Of a DNA stretch of 32,470 nt, positions 1-7,883 are shown piece after piece (the first letter of the stretch is position 1; every line of letters starts with the position of its first letter). Where the stretch lies: positions 1-32,470 of the forward strand of contig JAQBSZ010000043.1 in assembly GCA_027623555.1 (NCBI GenBank). The letters are read 5' to 3'. The DNA is from Pseudomonadota bacterium (lineage in GTDB: Bacteria; Pseudomonadota; Gammaproteobacteria; Pseudomonadales; Pseudohongiellaceae). The position numbers were made by a program, and so were the translations under genes. Below the pieces are notes generated by a model. That model was given only the letters and a program-made list of their open reading frames with translations. It made no database searches and was not told the origin of the DNA.

Positions 1-471
1 GTGAGGGAAAACATAGTCTCTGAGTAATTGGTTTAACCGCCGAACTTGAGCTGCGCCTTTATATCCTGCGGATTCAGCCGGAATAAATGTTTTTCGAGTC
101 CATTGCTCAAAGGTAACTTCTTTCGCCTGCTCGGCTCTGAGTCTTGCTGCCTGAGACCGCTTTTCAGTTATCGGATCTTTGCCGGAGGTGATGTCGGATA
201 GGAGCTTTCTAGCGGCTTCTCTTGCGTCTTTGGCGGGTATGGAAGGGTAACCCCCGAGGCCCAGCTCTTTGCGCTTATTTCCAACTGTGGCTCGGAGAAT
301 CCATTGCCTAGAGCCGGTGCTTTCATTGCCAATAGGCGGCATACACTGTAAATATAGCCCTGTTACGCCACCGACTGCGTGTTGACGCTTGCAGGGTTTT
401 CCGCTCTTAGTCGTGCCGTGTCTAAGCCTTCGTATCTGGATATCAGGTAACTCAGGAGTTTTTTTTGGCAT
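1..471 (-). CDS. Tyrosine-recombinase integrase, DUF4102 N-terminal part (truncated by window edge)
   Basis: Reading the minus strand from an ATG at 471-469 gives 157 codons without a stop, running off the left edge. The protein begins MPKKTPELPDIQIRRLR and then shows the pattern of the integrase DUF4102 N-terminal arm: G-GLYLQ, a tryptophan/arginine strand (QWILRATVG), KELGLGGYPS and the helix AKDAREAARKLL followed by GKDPI. The start of the SAM-like core-binding domain (VTFEQW) follows. The catalytic R-H-R-Y part lies outside the window. The family catalyses site-specific integration, often into tRNA 3' ends, and the tRNA-Leu 3' end is only 137 bases away, on the same strand. I infer that the window starts inside the right edge of an integrated island. 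The ribosome-binding site is weak (GGCGGG). Confidence 0.88.
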   Translation of the reverse strand, partial: MPKKTPELPDIQIRRLRHGTTKSGKPCKRQHAVGGVTGLYLQCMPPIGNESTGSRQWILRATVGNKRKELGLGGYPSIPAKDAREAARKLLSDITSGKDPITEKRSQAARLRAEQAKEVTFEQWTRKTFIPAESAGYKGAAQVRRLNQLLRDYVFPH

Positions 472-608
472 ATACCCGCCTTAGTACCCGCCATAAGGAA
501 TGTTATGGAGATAGTAAGCGAGGTTATGGTAGGTATCAAGTAAAGGCTTTTATTACAGGGATTTAGAGATAGAGTCGTGGTTCGACGTGGTGGGACGTTA
601 CTCTGAGA
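472..608. other. Integrase-to-tRNA gap, probable attachment region
   Basis: No gene is visible between the integrase start and the tRNA-Leu 3' end. By the usual arrangement of tRNA-targeting islands, the att core would comprise the last bases of the tRNA gene (from 609 upward) and the island would extend left. The partner att copy is outside the window, so this is inference. Confidence 0.4.
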
Positions 609-695
609 TGGTACCAGCGGGCGGACTTGAACCGCCACGCCCGTGAAGGCAATGGATTTTGAATCCATCGTGTCTACCAATTCCACCACGCTGGC
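609..695 (-). tRNA. tRNA-Leu(CAA)
   Basis: On the minus strand an 87-base cloverleaf can be drawn. The acceptor GCCAGCG pairs with CGCTGGT (first pair G-U), discriminator A follows, and CCA is encoded. The D-arm contains TGGTAGACAC, and the anticodon stem ATGGA/TCCAT encloses the loop TTCAAAA, giving anticodon CAA. A long variable arm is typical of a class II leucine tRNA, and the T-arm has GGTTCAAGTCC. It reads UUG codons. It lies downstream of a good promoter and upstream of the integrase, whose likely target it is. Confidence 0.95.
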
Positions 696-791
696 ACAAC
701 CAGGGAATCTCTCCCTTCGGCTCAGTTTTCATTGAGCACTTTTTACCGATTGCTTCGCAGAGCCATCCAGGCTGTCAGCTCTAAGCTGCAC

Positions 792-820
792 ATTATAGGC
801 AGTTGCCTGCTTCGGCGCAA
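792..820 (-). promoter_or_regulatory. Sigma70 promoter for tRNA-Leu
   Basis: On the minus strand, TTGCGC (820-815) is followed by a 17-base spacer and a perfect TATAAT (797-792). Transcription would start near 785, leaving a leader of about 90 bases before the tRNA. The leader contains a small GGGA/TCCC hairpin next to the tRNA 5' end. Confidence 0.65.
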
Positions 821-911
821 TTGACGCTCACTCGCTGCCCCTTTGCTTTAACAAACTCTCAATATTCTATAGGCTACTAATTCTTAGAGCGAAGAAGTCC
901 TGGATCTACAG

Positions 912-1973
912 ATGCAACTCGGTGAATTTAACTACCACCTTCCAGAAAACTTGATTGCAAACTATCCGGCCAACCGCCGGTCCGCAAGTCGACTGTTGTG
1001 TCTGAATGCAACCTCCGGTTCCATTGAGCACCGAATCTTTCACAATCTAGTCGATCTATTATGTGTCGGTGATCTGCTGGTGTTTAATGACACACGTGTC
1101 ATACCGGCGCGCCTCTATGGCGAGAAGGAGTCAGGCGGAAAGGTTGAAGTACTCATAGAACGAATGCTGGCAGACAATCGGGTTCTGGCCCAGGTCCGGG
1201 CTAGTAAGTCGCCCAAGCCGGGAACTACCCTGCAATTCTACCCAAGGGGGAGAACTCAAATGGATGGGCAGCAATCACTTTCTGCCAGAGCCGACTCGAG
1301 AGCAGGCGAGTTCTTTTTGCTGGTGTTTTCTCCGCAACTGGATCTTCCCGCGCAACTGAAGAATTTTGGTCATATTCCGCTGCCGCCCTATATCAAGCGC
1401 TCCGACGAGGCAGAGGATGAAGACCGTTACCAGACAGTATATGCGGCGAGTGAGGGGGCGGTAGCAGCCCCTACCGCTGGGCTGCATTTCGACCAGGAGC
1501 TGTTAAGTGCGCTCGAAAGCAAAGGCATCGATCAGGCATTTCTGACACTGCATGTGGGAGCTGGCACCTTTCAGCCAGTGCGCGTAGAAAACATCAATGA
1601 GCATCGCATGCACAAAGAGTTCGTTGAAGTGAGTGAGCGAGTTTGCAGGCAAGTGCAGCAGTGCAAGGAGCGAGGGGGGCGGGTAATCGCAGTCGGTACC
1701 ACAACCGTCAGAAGCCTGGAGGCGGCGACTCGCGATGGCAAGTTAGTACCATTTCGTGGCGAGACTGATATCTTCATCTATCCTGGATTTAAATTTCAGG
1801 TAGTTGACGCCATGATTACCAATTTTCACCTTCCCAAATCGACATTACTCATGTTAGTCAGCGCCTTTGCGAGTAAAAAAATTCTACTTGACGCCTATCA
1901 TGAAGCGATTAACCAGGAGTATCGCTTCTTCAGCTATGGAGATGCGATGTTTATCTATCGGAGTGCTGAATGA
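912..1973 (+). CDS. queA: S-adenosylmethionine:tRNA ribosyltransferase-isomerase QueA
   Basis: 353 aa, the usual QueA length. QueA transfers and isomerises the ribosyl group of SAM onto 7-aminomethyl-7-deazaguanine in tRNA, giving epoxyqueuosine at the wobble base of His, Asp, Asn and Tyr tRNAs; it is cytoplasmic. Family signatures run the whole length: N-terminal [29 protein letters not shown] (about 58-71), the segment [13 protein letters not shown] (about 181-193), [12 protein letters not shown] and [19 protein letters not shown]. The ATG at 912 was chosen because the family N-terminus begins there; the upstream ribosome-binding site is weak. Unlike in many gammaproteobacteria, tgt, yajC and secDF do not follow; mdh does. 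Confidence 0.97.
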   Translation: MQLGEFNYHLPENLIANYPANRRSASRLLCLNATSGSIEHRIFHNLVDLLCVGDLLVFNDTRVIPARLYGEKESGGKVEVLIERMLADNRVLAQVRASKSPKPGTTLQFYPRGRTQMDGQQSLSARADSRAGEFFLLVFSPQLDLPAQLKNFGHIPLPPYIKRSDEAEDEDRYQTVYAASEGAVAAPTAGLHFDQELLSALESKGIDQAFLTLHVGAGTFQPVRVENINEHRMHKEFVEVSERVCRQVQQCKERGGRVIAVGTTTVRSLEAATRDGKLVPFRGETDIFIYPGFKFQVVDAMITNFHLPKSTLLMLVSAFASKKILLDAYHEAINQEYRFFSYGDAMFIYRSAE

Positions 1974-2017
1974 CAACAGGAATTTTGAGTAAGATAGACC
2001 GGCACCCGGATCAGATT

Positions 2018-2050
2018 GGAGGGAGAGATTGAGAGTCGACCATCTCTCCT
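2018..2050 (+). terminator. Possible queA terminator hairpin
   Basis: An inverted repeat with arms ending AGAGAT and ATCTCT, extended by further G-C pairs (one mismatch, one G-T), encloses a 12-base loop just after queA. Only a short TTTT follows, after GGCGCA, so termination is plausible but not certain. Confidence 0.4.
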
Positions 2051-2072
2051 CCCGGCGCATTTTCTGATATAC

Positions 2073-2081
2073 TGCGCGGCC
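2073..2081 (+). promoter_or_regulatory. Extended -10 promoter element for mdh
   Basis: TGATATACT, after GCATTTTC, is an extended -10 (TGnTATACT) about 68 bases before the mdh start. No convincing -35 was found, which is acceptable for extended -10 promoters. Confidence 0.4.
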
Positions 2082-2149
2082 CCCAGCACTGGCCCCAGAC
2101 CTGGAGAGGGTAGTCAAGACAACTCATAGATACAAAGGATCAGATCGAC

Positions 2150-3127
2150 ATGAAAGCACCCGTGCGAGTCGCTGTCACCGGAGCAGCAGGCCAAATTAGT
2201 TATTCACTCTTGTTCAGAATCGCCGCTGGTGAAATGCTGGGCACCGATCAGCCCGTTATCCTGCAGTTACTGGAGGTTGGTCCTGCGCTGGACGCCCTGG
2301 CAGGCACGGCCATGGAAATTGAAGACTGTGCGTTTCCACTGGTCGCGGGCATTGTGCAGACCGATGATCCTGACGTGGCTTTTAAAGATGCGGATTATTG
2401 CCTGCTGGTTGGCGCCCGTCCTCGTGGTCCAGGCATGGAGCGCAAGGATTTGCTGCAGGCTAATGCACAAATCTTTTCCGTGCAGGGCGCAGCCATCAAC
2501 AAGGTCGCAAGCCGTGACGTTAAAGTGCTGGTGGTTGGCAACCCAGCAAATACCAATGCGCTGATTGCCTATCGCAATGCCCCGGATCTGAATCCGGGTC
2601 AATTCACGGCGATGACCAGGCTGGATCACAACCGGGCGATTGCACAATTGGCTAATAAAACGGGCAAGGAAAGCACCGATGTTGAAGGATTGATGATCTG
2701 GGGTAACCATTCGGCAACACAGTATCCAGACATACATCACTGTTCGGTTGCGGGTAAAGCGGCAACTGATCTGGTGGACCAGGCCTGGATCACTGATGAA
2801 TTCATTCCTACCGTGCAGCAACGCGGTGCCGCCATTATTAAGGCCAGGGGATTGTCCAGCGCTGCCTCGGCTGCCAATGCAGCAATCGAGCACATGCGCG
2901 ACTGGGCACTCGGTAGCAAAGGCAAGATCGTCAGCATGGGTATTCATAGCGATGGCAGCTACGGCATCGAAGCCGGGCTGATCTATTCTTATCCGGTTAG
3001 CTGTGAAAAAGGTAACTTCACCATCGTGCAAGGTCTCGAGATCAACGCATTCAGCCAGGGTCTAATTGAGAAGACCGAGCAGGAACTTAAAGAAGAACGG
3101 GATGCTGTAGCGGACTTGCTACCCTGA
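2150..3127 (+). CDS. mdh: NAD-dependent malate dehydrogenase
   Basis: 325 aa. It interconverts malate and oxaloacetate with NAD in the TCA cycle and is cytoplasmic. The Rossmann motif GAAGQI is near residues 11-16. The mobile loop with substrate arginines ([15 protein letters not shown]) is near 90-104. VVGNPANTN and RLDHNRA follow, with the catalytic histidine in [11 protein letters not shown] near 187. The sequence belongs to the cytosolic-type MDH group (about 325-330 aa) used by many proteobacteria, rather than the 312-aa E. coli type; this subgroup call is from memory of the motifs. AAAGGA precedes the ATG. The kinase gene follows after a gap of about 43 bases. Confidence 0.96.
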   Translation: MKAPVRVAVTGAAGQISYSLLFRIAAGEMLGTDQPVILQLLEVGPALDALAGTAMEIEDCAFPLVAGIVQTDDPDVAFKDADYCLLVGARPRGPGMERKDLLQANAQIFSVQGAAINKVASRDVKVLVVGNPANTNALIAYRNAPDLNPGQFTAMTRLDHNRAIAQLANKTGKESTDVEGLMIWGNHSATQYPDIHHCSVAGKAATDLVDQAWITDEFIPTVQQRGAAIIKARGLSSAASAANAAIEHMRDWALGSKGKIVSMGIHSDGSYGIEAGLIYSYPVSCEKGNFTIVQGLEINAFSQGLIEKTEQELKEERDAVADLLP

Positions 3128-3139
3128 TCTCCCAGCAGT

Positions 3140-3163
3140 GGACCGGGTCCCGGAATTCGGTCC
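3140..3163 (+). promoter_or_regulatory. Inverted repeat between mdh and the sensor kinase
   Basis: GGACCG (3140-3145) and CGGTCC (3158-3163) are perfectly complementary around a 12-base GC-rich loop, directly before the preferred kinase start at 3171. It may be a weak mdh terminator, an mRNA hairpin or an operator. No T-run follows. Confidence 0.4.
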
Positions 3164-3170
3164 ACGAGGT

Positions 3171-4268
3171 ATGAGTACGAGTTCATTCGCCATCATAAGA
3201 AGAGGCCAGTTCTGGATTTTCCAGCTTGTCGGTTGGTCAGTTTGGGCTCTGCTATTAGTGCTGTTGAACCTGATCTTCGTTCCCCCTGCGCTTGAATATA
3301 TCTTTCCCCTGGCTTTGGTCTATAGCCTGAATGCGGCCGTTGCTGTTCTACTGACCTCCGGGCTCCGACAGCTTTACAAGCTGGTTTGGGAGAAAGGCTT
3401 CGTTGTGCGCTTTCTGGTTACCTGGTTTGGTGCCTTCGCAGCGGCACTACTGTGGCAACCCTTTCAGAACTATGTTGGCTTACTGCCTTTCGGTGAGACC
3501 ATTGACCTCAGTACGGCAACAGCCGAGGATCTGTTCGATAATCTGTTTATCAGTTCCTATCCTTTGGTGCTGTTCTGGAGTGCGCTGTATTTCATTATCA
3601 AGTACTACCAGCTGTTTCAGTTTGAGAAAGAGAAGGGTCTGCGTTCCGAGGCGCTGGCCCACCAGGCTCAACTCCTGATGTTGCGGTATCAACTTAATCC
3701 GCATTTCCTGTTTAACACTCTCAATGCAATTTCGACGTTGGTGCTGGCCAAGTCTACCGAGAAAGCCAACGAGATGTTGATCAAGCTCAGTAAGTTTTTG
3801 CGCTACTCACTCGATCACTCACCGCTGGATCGCGTGAGTCTCGCGCACGAACTGGAGACTTCAAGGTTGTACCTGGATATTGAGAAGGTGCGCTTCGATG
3901 AGCGGCTCCGCCTGCAGCTGAATATTGACAAGCAGGCAGAGCGAGCGCTGGTGCCCACCATGCTATTGCAACCGATTATCGAAAATTCTATTAAGCATGC
4001 TATTTCCAAGGCCGAAGATGGTGGCAGTATTGCTATATCTGCCAGGAAGGTGGGCGGACTCTTGAAGATTGAAATAACTGACGATGGTCCGGGCGTACCG
4101 AATGATGAAATCGTCGAGAAAGACCTGGAGCTTGCCAAGGGCGTCGGTATAAGTAATATCAGGAACCGCCTCGAGGAAATCTATGGTGAGAATTACGAAT
4201 TGGTGTTTTCCAATGCAGAGCCTAACGGTCTAACAGTAACGGTATTGATTCCCTATGACACACACTAA
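3171..4268 (+). CDS. LytS/AlgZ-type membrane sensor histidine kinase
   Basis: 365 aa from the ATG at 3171; a GTG at 3138 would add 11 residues but would place the inverted repeat inside the gene. Four hydrophobic segments (about 14-36, 44-63, 79-97 and 128-145) are followed by a short coiled linker. The His_kinase domain has RYQLNPHFLFNTLNAIS, with phosphoacceptor His178, the N-box region QPIIENSIKHA and a DDGPG ATP-binding loop. This family autophosphorylates on histidine and passes phosphate to a LytTR response regulator. The next gene encodes exactly that and starts inside this one (14-base overlap), so the two are translationally coupled. The signal is unknown; no recognisable periplasmic sensor domain is present. 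Confidence 0.92.
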   Translation: MSTSSFAIIRRGQFWIFQLVGWSVWALLLVLLNLIFVPPALEYIFPLALVYSLNAAVAVLLTSGLRQLYKLVWEKGFVVRFLVTWFGAFAAALLWQPFQNYVGLLPFGETIDLSTATAEDLFDNLFISSYPLVLFWSALYFIIKYYQLFQFEKEKGLRSEALAHQAQLLMLRYQLNPHFLFNTLNAISTLVLAKSTEKANEMLIKLSKFLRYSLDHSPLDRVSLAHELETSRLYLDIEKVRFDERLRLQLNIDKQAERALVPTMLLQPIIENSIKHAISKAEDGGSIAISARKVGGLLKIEITDDGPGVPNDEIVEKDLELAKGVGISNIRNRLEEIYGENYELVFSNAEPNGLTVTVLIPYDTH

Positions 4269-5073
4269 GCAAAAGCACCTGACAGCGATAATCGTCGACG
4301 ATGAAGAACTTGCTCGTCAGGGATTGGCCATGCGCCTGGAAGACTTCGGCGAAATTGAAGTGTTGCAACACTGTCAGAATGGGAAAGAGGCGATAGAAGC
4401 AATAGTCGAGCATGAGCCGGATGTCATGTTTCTCGATATTCAGATGCCTGGCATGACTGGTTTCGAGTTGATCCGAGAAATTCAGGCTGATGTAATGCCA
4501 ATCATTATCTTTGTGACCGCATACGATGCGTTCGCAGTCGATGCCTTCGAAGTTCACGCCGTCGATTATTTGCTCAAACCAGTGGAGGCGGAGCGCCTGG
4601 CCGAAGCAATCGAGAAGGCGGCGCAATTGAGAGAGCAACGCGCTGCGATTACTGATAAACAGAAATTACTGCATCTTGCAGTCAGCTTAACCGGTAAATC
4701 ATCGGCGGCGATCGGTGAGCTGCTGGAAAGCGGTGCAGACATTGTGGAACAGGCTGATCGACTTGCCATCAAGGACGGTTCTTCCATCACCTTCGTGCCG
4801 GTGCGGGAGATAGACTGGATCGATGCGGCTGGGGACTATATGTGCGTGCACGCCAGAGGTGAGACGCATATCATGCGCACCACCATGAAGGAACTCGAAG
4901 CTCGGCTCGACCCATCCATTTTTCAGCGCGTGCACCGCTCAACCATCGTCAACCTCGAGCGGGTAGAGAAAGTGTCTTCCCATATCAATGGAGAGTTTCA
5001 TCTCAAGCTGAGTTGTGGATCATCCCTGAAGATGAGCCGATCCTACAAGGAGAAGGTTAAGCACTTCTTTTAG
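4255..5073 (+). CDS. LytTR-family response regulator
   Basis: 272 aa. The N-terminal receiver domain (about 9-125) has the acidic pair DDE (15-17), phosphoacceptor Asp61 in MFLDIQMPG, the switch Thr88 in FVTAYD and Lys108 in YLLKP. After a linker, the C-terminal LytTR DNA-binding domain (about 170-272) contains IDWIDAAGDYMCVH, MKELEARLD and FQRVHRSTIVN. It should regulate transcription after phosphorylation by the overlapping upstream kinase. It resembles the AlgR/BtsR/LytR group; the target genes cannot be read from the window. It ends 35 bases before the convergent lrp-like gene, with no clear terminator between. Confidence 0.93.
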   Translation: MTHTKQKHLTAIIVDDEELARQGLAMRLEDFGEIEVLQHCQNGKEAIEAIVEHEPDVMFLDIQMPGMTGFELIREIQADVMPIIIFVTAYDAFAVDAFEVHAVDYLLKPVEAERLAEAIEKAAQLREQRAAITDKQKLLHLAVSLTGKSSAAIGELLESGADIVEQADRLAIKDGSSITFVPVREIDWIDAAGDYMCVHARGETHIMRTTMKELEARLDPSIFQRVHRSTIVNLERVEKVSSHINGEFHLKLSCGSSLKMSRSYKEKVKHFF

Positions 5074-5107
5074 TCCACCGCGCAGCGACTGATCAAGTAA
5101 TCCAGTT

Positions 5108-5587
5108 TCACCCGTGTTTGATATGGTCCAGCGGCAGCTCAGTTGTGTTGATGACTTCTCTTAACATGAAGCTTGAGTGCACGTCCGAGACGCCTTCGAT
5201 CCGGGTTATCTTGTTCAACAGTAATTCCTGGTAATACTCCATATCCGGCACAACCACTTTTAATTGGTAATCCGCCGATTGGCCGGTGATCAGTAAACAT
5301 TCAATCACTTCGGGAAATCCCCTGACTTTCTGCTCGAATACCTCGAAGCGATCGGGAGTATGTCGATCCATGCTGATCTGGATAAGAGCAGTGAGTTTCA
5401 GGTCCAGTTTGGAGGCATTTAGCAGGGTCACCTGGCGTTTGATAATGCCGGCCTCTTCCAGTTGTTTAACCCGGCGGGCACAAGGGGAGGCTGACAGGCC
5501 GATTTTGTCGGCCAATTCCAGGTTGGTGATCGCGCCATTGCGCTGCAGTTCCTGCAGAATGCGCTTATCCAGCTTGTCCAGGTGCAT
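5108..5587 (-). CDS. Lrp/AsnC-family transcriptional regulator
   Basis: 159 aa, the usual length. The N-terminal winged helix-turn-helix (about 1-60) begins LDKLDKRILQELQRNG and carries ITNLELADKIGLSASPCARRVKQLEEAGII. The C-terminal RAM/AsnC effector domain (about 66-150) has the alternating strands LTALIQISM, FPEVIECLLITGQSADYQLKV and GVSDVHSSFML. The serine-rich recognition helix (LSASPCARRV) matches Lrp-type members. Such proteins form octamers that sense amino acids, often leucine. The gene is divergent from a leucine-biosynthesis gene across an AT-rich gap, so leucine-responsive or autogenous control is a reasonable inference. Confidence 0.93.
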   Translation of the reverse strand: MHLDKLDKRILQELQRNGAITNLELADKIGLSASPCARRVKQLEEAGIIKRQVTLLNASKLDLKLTALIQISMDRHTPDRFEVFEQKVRGFPEVIECLLITGQSADYQLKVVVPDMEYYQELLLNKITRIEGVSDVHSSFMLREVINTTELPLDHIKHG

Positions 5588-5658
5588 AGCAGGCTCCTTC
5601 TTCAGTCATTAAAACGAGAGAACTCGGCATAATTAGCATATAAGCCCATATAAGTGAA

Positions 5659-5674
5659 TTATTATAGATAATAA
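5659..5674. promoter_or_regulatory. Perfect AT palindrome, candidate Lrp-type operator
   Basis: TTATTATAGATAATAA is a perfect 7+2+7 palindrome about 72 bases upstream of the lrp-like start and within a TATAAT-rich tract. Lrp-type proteins bind AT-rich 15-base imperfect palindromes, so autoregulation or leuA control is possible. Confidence 0.45.
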
Positions 5675-5704
5675 CACTAATAAAAACCGGTATCAGTGGT
5701 AACT

Positions 5705-5737
5705 ATGCATAGAAACACCTCAGTAATTCCTTTATAG
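5705..5737 (+). other. Possible leader peptide upstream of leuA
   Basis: An ATG opens a 10-codon frame, MHRNTSVIPL, that ends in branched-chain residues (Val, Ile, Leu near the stop). Its stop overlaps a GTTGCC (5737-5742) that could pair with GGCAAC (5789-5794). That same strand could instead pair with GGTTGC (5756-5761). There is only one Leu codon and no terminator T-run, so this is weak. Confidence 0.25.
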
Positions 5738-5892
5738 TTGCCAATCTTGAGCCAGGGTTGCGGGCTAAACAGGCCTGCACCCGGATACGGCAACCTCACA
5801 AGGGTCTGGAGCGAAGTTCGATTAATCTACGCGTAAGTCAGGGCCGCGAGTAAAGCACCACGCAGGGCCGAAGGACATAGAGAGTCAGAGAC

Positions 5893-7569
5893 ATGGGCAA
5901 CAGCCGTTTCGATCATACTAAATACACGCCGTTTCCACAGATTGATATCAAGGACCGTACCTGGCCGGACCAGGTGATCAGCGAGGCACCAAGCTGGTGC
6001 AGCGTCGACCTGCGCGATGGCAACCAGGCTCTCATTGAGCCGATGTCCGTTACGCAGAAGAAAAAGATGTTTGAGCTACTGATTGAGGTCGGCTTCAAGG
6101 AAATTGAAGTTGGATTTCCAGCGGCATCGCAACCGGATTTCGATTTTGTACGCAGCCTGATAGAAGAGAATAAAGTTCCCGAAGATGTCACCATCCAGGT
6201 GCTTACCCAGGCACGACCGGAATTGATTCAACGCACGTTTCAATCACTGAAAGGTGCCAGGAAAGCCATTTTACACGTTTACAATTCGACCTCGATTGTA
6301 CAGCGGGAAAAAGTTTTCAAGACAGACAAAGCCGGCATCATCGACATAGCGGTTACCGGAGCCACCGAGGTCAAACGTTGTGCCGAGCTGCAGCCTGAAA
6401 CCAAATGGGTGTTTCAATATTCTCCAGAGAGTTTTACCGGCACCGAAGTGGATTTCGCTGTGCAGGTATGTGACGCCGTCAATGCCGTGTGGAATCCGAC
6501 ACCGGAGAATCCAAGTATTATTAACCTGCCATCGACAGTCGAGATGGCAACACCGAATATCTACGCAGACCAGGTTGAGTGGTTTTGCCGTAATATCAAG
6601 AATCGTGATTCTGTGATTGTCAGCCTGCATACCCATAACGATCGTAGTTGTGCAGTAGGTGCGGCAGAGTTGGCGGTCATGGCTGGTGCCCAGCGGGTCG
6701 AAGGGACGCTGCTCGGCAACGGAGAGCGGACCGGAAACATGGACATCGTAGTAATGGCCATGAATCTGTACAGCCAGGGCATCGATCCCAGGCTGGACCT
6801 GCACGACATGGACCGCATCGTGTCGGTAGTGCGTGAATGTACCCAGATCGATGTACATCCACGCCAGGCTTATTCGGGAGACCTGGTGTTTACTGCTTTC
6901 TCTGGTTCGCACCAGGACGCGATCAAGAAATGTCTGGATATCTATGAAGAAGGTACGCCTTGGGATATCGCTTACTTACCGATCGATCCCCGTGACATTG
7001 GTCGTACCTACCAGGACGTGATCCGGGTGAACAGCCAGTCGGGTAAAGGTGGTGTGGCCTATGTACTGGCTAACAAATTTGGCTTCGAGTTGCCCAGATG
7101 GTTACAGATCGAATTCAGTCGCGTGATACAGCGGGTAACCGAAGCTTCTGGCCAGGAGATACATGCTGACCAGATCTGGGAATTGTTTAATCTGCACTAC
7201 CTGAACAACGAGAAGGTCCTCAGTCTGGAGAATTTCATCATCGAGAAGAGTGAGGTTCGCGAGACCTTTAGGGCACATGTCGACTATTTTGGCAAAGACC
7301 TGTCAATCCGCGGTGAGGGCGACGGTGTGCTAAGTGCCTTCGTCGAGGCATTGAAACAAGCCATCAACATCGACTTCGAGATCATGGAATATGGCGAGCA
7401 TGCTCTCGGGCAGGGCGCCGATGCCGAGGCAGTTACCTATATCCAGATTCGCTGTGACGGACGTCGCTATAGCGGCGTTGCCATCAGCAAAGACATTATC
7501 GCTTCTTCACTCAATGCCTTGATGGGGGCAGCCAGTCAACTGCTGCATGAACAGCAGGCCGCTGCCTGA
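5893..7569 (+). CDS. leuA: 2-isopropylmalate synthase, long (LeuA2) type
   Basis: 558 aa. It condenses acetyl-CoA with 2-ketoisovalerate, the first committed step of leucine synthesis, in the cytoplasm. The DRE-TIM metallolyase barrel is marked by CSVDLRDGNQALIEPM (about 37-52), GFKEIEVGFPAASQPDFDF, the metal-binding VSLHTHNDRSC and GTLLGNGERTGN. The C-terminal regulatory LeuA dimer domain (about 430-550) includes SIRGEGDGVLSAFVEAL. The N-terminus (FDHTKYTPFP, DRTWPDQVI, APSWCSVDLRDGNQ) and length match the fungal/actinobacterial-like type, not the 523-aa E. coli enzyme. The ATG follows GAAGGACATAGAGAG. Feedback control by leucine is expected from the family. Confidence 0.95.
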   Translation: MGNSRFDHTKYTPFPQIDIKDRTWPDQVISEAPSWCSVDLRDGNQALIEPMSVTQKKKMFELLIEVGFKEIEVGFPAASQPDFDFVRSLIEENKVPEDVTIQVLTQARPELIQRTFQSLKGARKAILHVYNSTSIVQREKVFKTDKAGIIDIAVTGATEVKRCAELQPETKWVFQYSPESFTGTEVDFAVQVCDAVNAVWNPTPENPSIINLPSTVEMATPNIYADQVEWFCRNIKNRDSVIVSLHTHNDRSCAVGAAELAVMAGAQRVEGTLLGNGERTGNMDIVVMAMNLYSQGIDPRLDLHDMDRIVSVVRECTQIDVHPRQAYSGDLVFTAFSGSHQDAIKKCLDIYEEGTPWDIAYLPIDPRDIGRTYQDVIRVNSQSGKGGVAYVLANKFGFELPRWLQIEFSRVIQRVTEASGQEIHADQIWELFNLHYLNNEKVLSLENFIIEKSEVRETFRAHVDYFGKDLSIRGEGDGVLSAFVEALKQAINIDFEIMEYGEHALGQGADAEAVTYIQIRCDGRRYSGVAISKDIIASSLNALMGAASQLLHEQQAAA

Positions 7570-7791
7570 CGCCAGAGCAAGAAAGCAGATCAAGCAGTGC
7601 GCCGGGCTGATCCAGGATGTCGCTCATAAGGCGGCGCCCAATTCGGATTGGCTGGTCAGTCCCGGCAAGCTGCCTGCGTTAATTCCTCTGTTAGTTTCCT
7701 TTAAGCTGGCAACCCATGCATGGCCTTGGAGCGCCCTGAATTCGCCGGTTTCATGCCTTTCCTGCGCTACATCAAACTTTATGCTAATCTA

Positions 7792-7810
7792 AATGAGAAT
7801 GATTTGCATT
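7792..7810. promoter_or_regulatory. Fur box
   Basis: AATGAGAATGATTTGCATT closely follows the Fur consensus GATAATGATAATCATTATC in its overlapping inverted-hexamer form (TGAGAAT, ATTTGCATT). It covers the likely -35 region of the promoter for the porin gene, the usual place for iron-dependent repression. Confidence 0.8.
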
Positions 7811-7821
7811 TAGCAAAATTC

Positions 7822-7830
7822 TGCTATACT
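7822..7830 (+). promoter_or_regulatory. Extended -10 promoter under the Fur box
   Basis: TGCTATACT is an extended -10 box. TTTGCA inside the Fur box lies 16 bases upstream and could act as the -35. Transcription would start near 7837, about 47 bases before the porin start. Confidence 0.6.
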
Positions 7831-7883
7831 CTTCGCCTGAATCCCCAGTATTGGTGCGGGACACAGGAATTCTGGAGTAAGCT

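Larger units (their letters stand above)
5588..5892. other. Divergent lrp-like/leuA intergenic region
   Basis: About 305 bases without a confident gene. The half next to the regulator is very AT-rich and includes a 16-base palindrome. The half next to leuA is GC-rich, with mutually exclusive short hairpins and a possible 10-codon leader frame. No high-scoring sigma70 pair was found, but several TATAAT-like boxes occur on both strands. Confidence 0.6.
7570..7883. other. leuA-porin gap with Fur-regulated promoter
   Basis: 314 bases. The first 220 show no gene or clear terminator. The last 90 hold the Fur box, an extended -10 promoter and the porin ribosome-binding site (GGAG, six bases before the GTG start). 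Confidence 0.7.

Noticed and set aside
363..689. Minus-strand open frame spanning the tRNA-Leu gene
   Set aside because: The frame reads through a perfect tRNA and into the start of the integrase in another frame.
2267..3031. Long minus-strand open frame (254 codons) opposite mdh
   Set aside because: It lies wholly within a well-supported mdh gene, has no recognisable domain and its composition is that of antisense translation.
5588..5892. T-box or known amino-acid riboswitch before leuA
   Set aside because: No T-box sequence and no terminator; only short pairings were found.
6271..6912. Minus-strand open frame of 213 codons opposite leuA
   Set aside because: Antisense to conserved leuA motifs; no start context or family.
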